This document shows, in pieces, positions 63,394-64,000 of a stretch of DNA of 64,000 nt (within the stretch, counting starts at the first letter, position 1; each line of letters opens with the position of its first letter). The notes beneath the pieces are model-generated. The model made no database searches. It saw only the letters and a list, made by a program, of their open reading frames with translations, and was not told where the DNA came from. The stretch comes from Halisarca cf. caerulea (Eukaryota; Porifera; Demospongiae; Chondrillida; Halisarcidae). The DNA is taken from the NCBI GenBank assembly GCA_963170055.1, contig CAUJGJ010000253.1, forward strand, positions 62,001-126,000. Reading direction: 5' to 3'. Position numbers and translations under genes: made by a program.

Positions 63394-64000
63394 ATAGGTA
63401 TTAGCACCAGCATATCCAACACTACACAAATACGCCCACAGCACTTCAGAAACTTCATGTGTGTCCACTGGGAATGTGCGTGGTGCTAGTGCCAAATATT
63501 GGTATTAGCACCAGCATATCCAACATTACACAAATACGCCCACAGCAGTTAAGAAACTTCATGTGTGTCCACTGGGAATGTGCGTGGTGCTAGTGCCAAA
63601 TATTGGTATTAGCACCAGCATATCCAACACTACAAAAATACGCCAACAGCACTTCAGAAACTTCATGTGTGTCCACTGGGAATGTGCGTGGTGCTAGTGC
63701 CAAATATTGGTATTAGCAACAGCATATCCAACACTACACAAATACGCCCACAGCACTTCAGAAAGGTCATGTGTGTCCACTGGGAATGTGCGTGGTGCTA
63801 GTGCCAAATATCGGTATTAGCACCAGCATATCCAACACTACACAAATAAGCCCACAGCACTTCAGAAAGGTCATGTGTGTCCACTGGGAATGTGCGTGGT
63901 GCTAGTGCCAAATATTGGTATTAGCACCAGCATATCCAACACTAAACAAATACGCCCACAGCACTTCAGAAACTTCATGTGTGTCCACTGGGAATGTGCG
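63394..64000 (+). repeat. Right end of window, array continuing
   Basis: Five complete monomers and a partial one (63,914-64,000, positions 1-87). Variants include ATATCGG at about 63,810 and AATAAGCCC followed by CTAAAC, as in 51-60 kb. Divergence does not rise toward the end, so the array probably extends well beyond the window. Confidence 0.88.

Larger units (their letters stand above)
1..64000 (+). repeat. 104-bp tandem satellite array filling the window
   Basis: The window is a head-to-tail array of one 104-bp monomer, 615 complete copies plus an 87-base partial copy, all in one orientation. The register was followed through the window: only 11 monomers differ from 104 bp, and their changes (+1, -1, -1, -2, -2, six of -7) sum to -47, which matches the register at the end. 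The consensus has about 31 A, 25 T, 21 G and 27 C (46% GC) and two CpGs, at positions 40-41 and 86-87. Positions 11-60 are rich in A and C and 65-100 in G and T, giving strong strand asymmetry. Homogenised arrays of this size with higher-order repeats are typical of eukaryotic centromeric or pericentromeric heterochromatin. The family is not one I recognise. No interruption, inversion or mobile element was seen. Confidence 0.99.

Noticed and set aside
1..64000. CRISPR array
   Set aside because: Whole 104-bp units repeat with no unique spacers between short repeats, there are no cas genes, and unit length and order vary as in a eukaryotic satellite.
1..64000. rRNA, tRNA or other known RNA genes, telomere repeats, retroelement ends
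   Set aside because: No such sequence is present. Every base could be placed in a satellite monomer, and no telomere-type hexamer run, poly-A tract or long terminal repeat was found.

Overview
The window is one uninterrupted tandem satellite array. It holds 615 complete monomers and a final 87-base partial one, all head to tail in one orientation, with a basic length of 104 bp. I found no unique sequence, transposable element, inversion, RNA gene or credible protein-coding gene. An indel-by-indel count closes exactly. One +1, two -1, two -2 and six -7 changes give a net -47, and 64,000 + 47 = 615 x 104 + 87. The window starts at monomer position 1 (register chosen at the A of ATTGGTATTA) and ends at position 87. 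The consensus monomer, seen exactly at 3431-3534, is about 46% GC with two CpGs. Tens of kilobases of homogenised satellite with higher-order repeats point to eukaryotic constitutive heterochromatin, most likely centromeric or pericentromeric, from a long-read assembly. I do not recognise the family and cannot name the species.

Layout. (1) 1-3430: the most divergent part, with many private substitutions, 3 of the 5 small indels and a remnant 16-monomer period. (2) 3431-8838: two tandem copies of a 26-monomer, 2704-bp block, then a degraded stretch with a third partial copy to about 10.34 kb. (3) From 10,294 a second monomer class appears (positions 60-61 CT changed to GG, 'GG type') and mixes with the CT type for the rest of the window. 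10.3-21.4 kb holds patchwork duplications (about 1.97 kb, 1761 bp, 624 bp, 520 bp) and most of the 97-bp monomers (7-bp deletion). (4) 21,385-38,745: a higher-order repeat. From 25,434 to 38,745 all 128 monomers can be written as runs of an ordered 19-monomer (1976-bp) unit, one complete canonical copy being 29,906-31,881. The unit is tagged by an outlier monomer about 18% diverged from consensus, present six times. (5) 38,746-50,393: a 22-monomer (2288-bp) tandem duplication, then five copies of a 6-monomer core with spacers of 3-8 monomers. (6) 50,394-58,401: a 38/39-monomer tandem duplication (about 4 kb), the copies differing by a clean two-monomer indel. (7) 58,402-64,000: mixed monomers with a 15/14-monomer duplication.

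Nothing here works as a gene pathway. The functional possibilities are structural. Each monomer junction carries a 33-nt inverted repeat whose + strand RNA would pair as a 15-bp stem (two G-U pairs) with a 3-nt loop. The monomer equals ten helical turns at 10.4 bp per turn, and its length is almost never broken although substitutions are frequent. All block duplications step by whole monomers, as expected from in-register unequal exchange or conversion.
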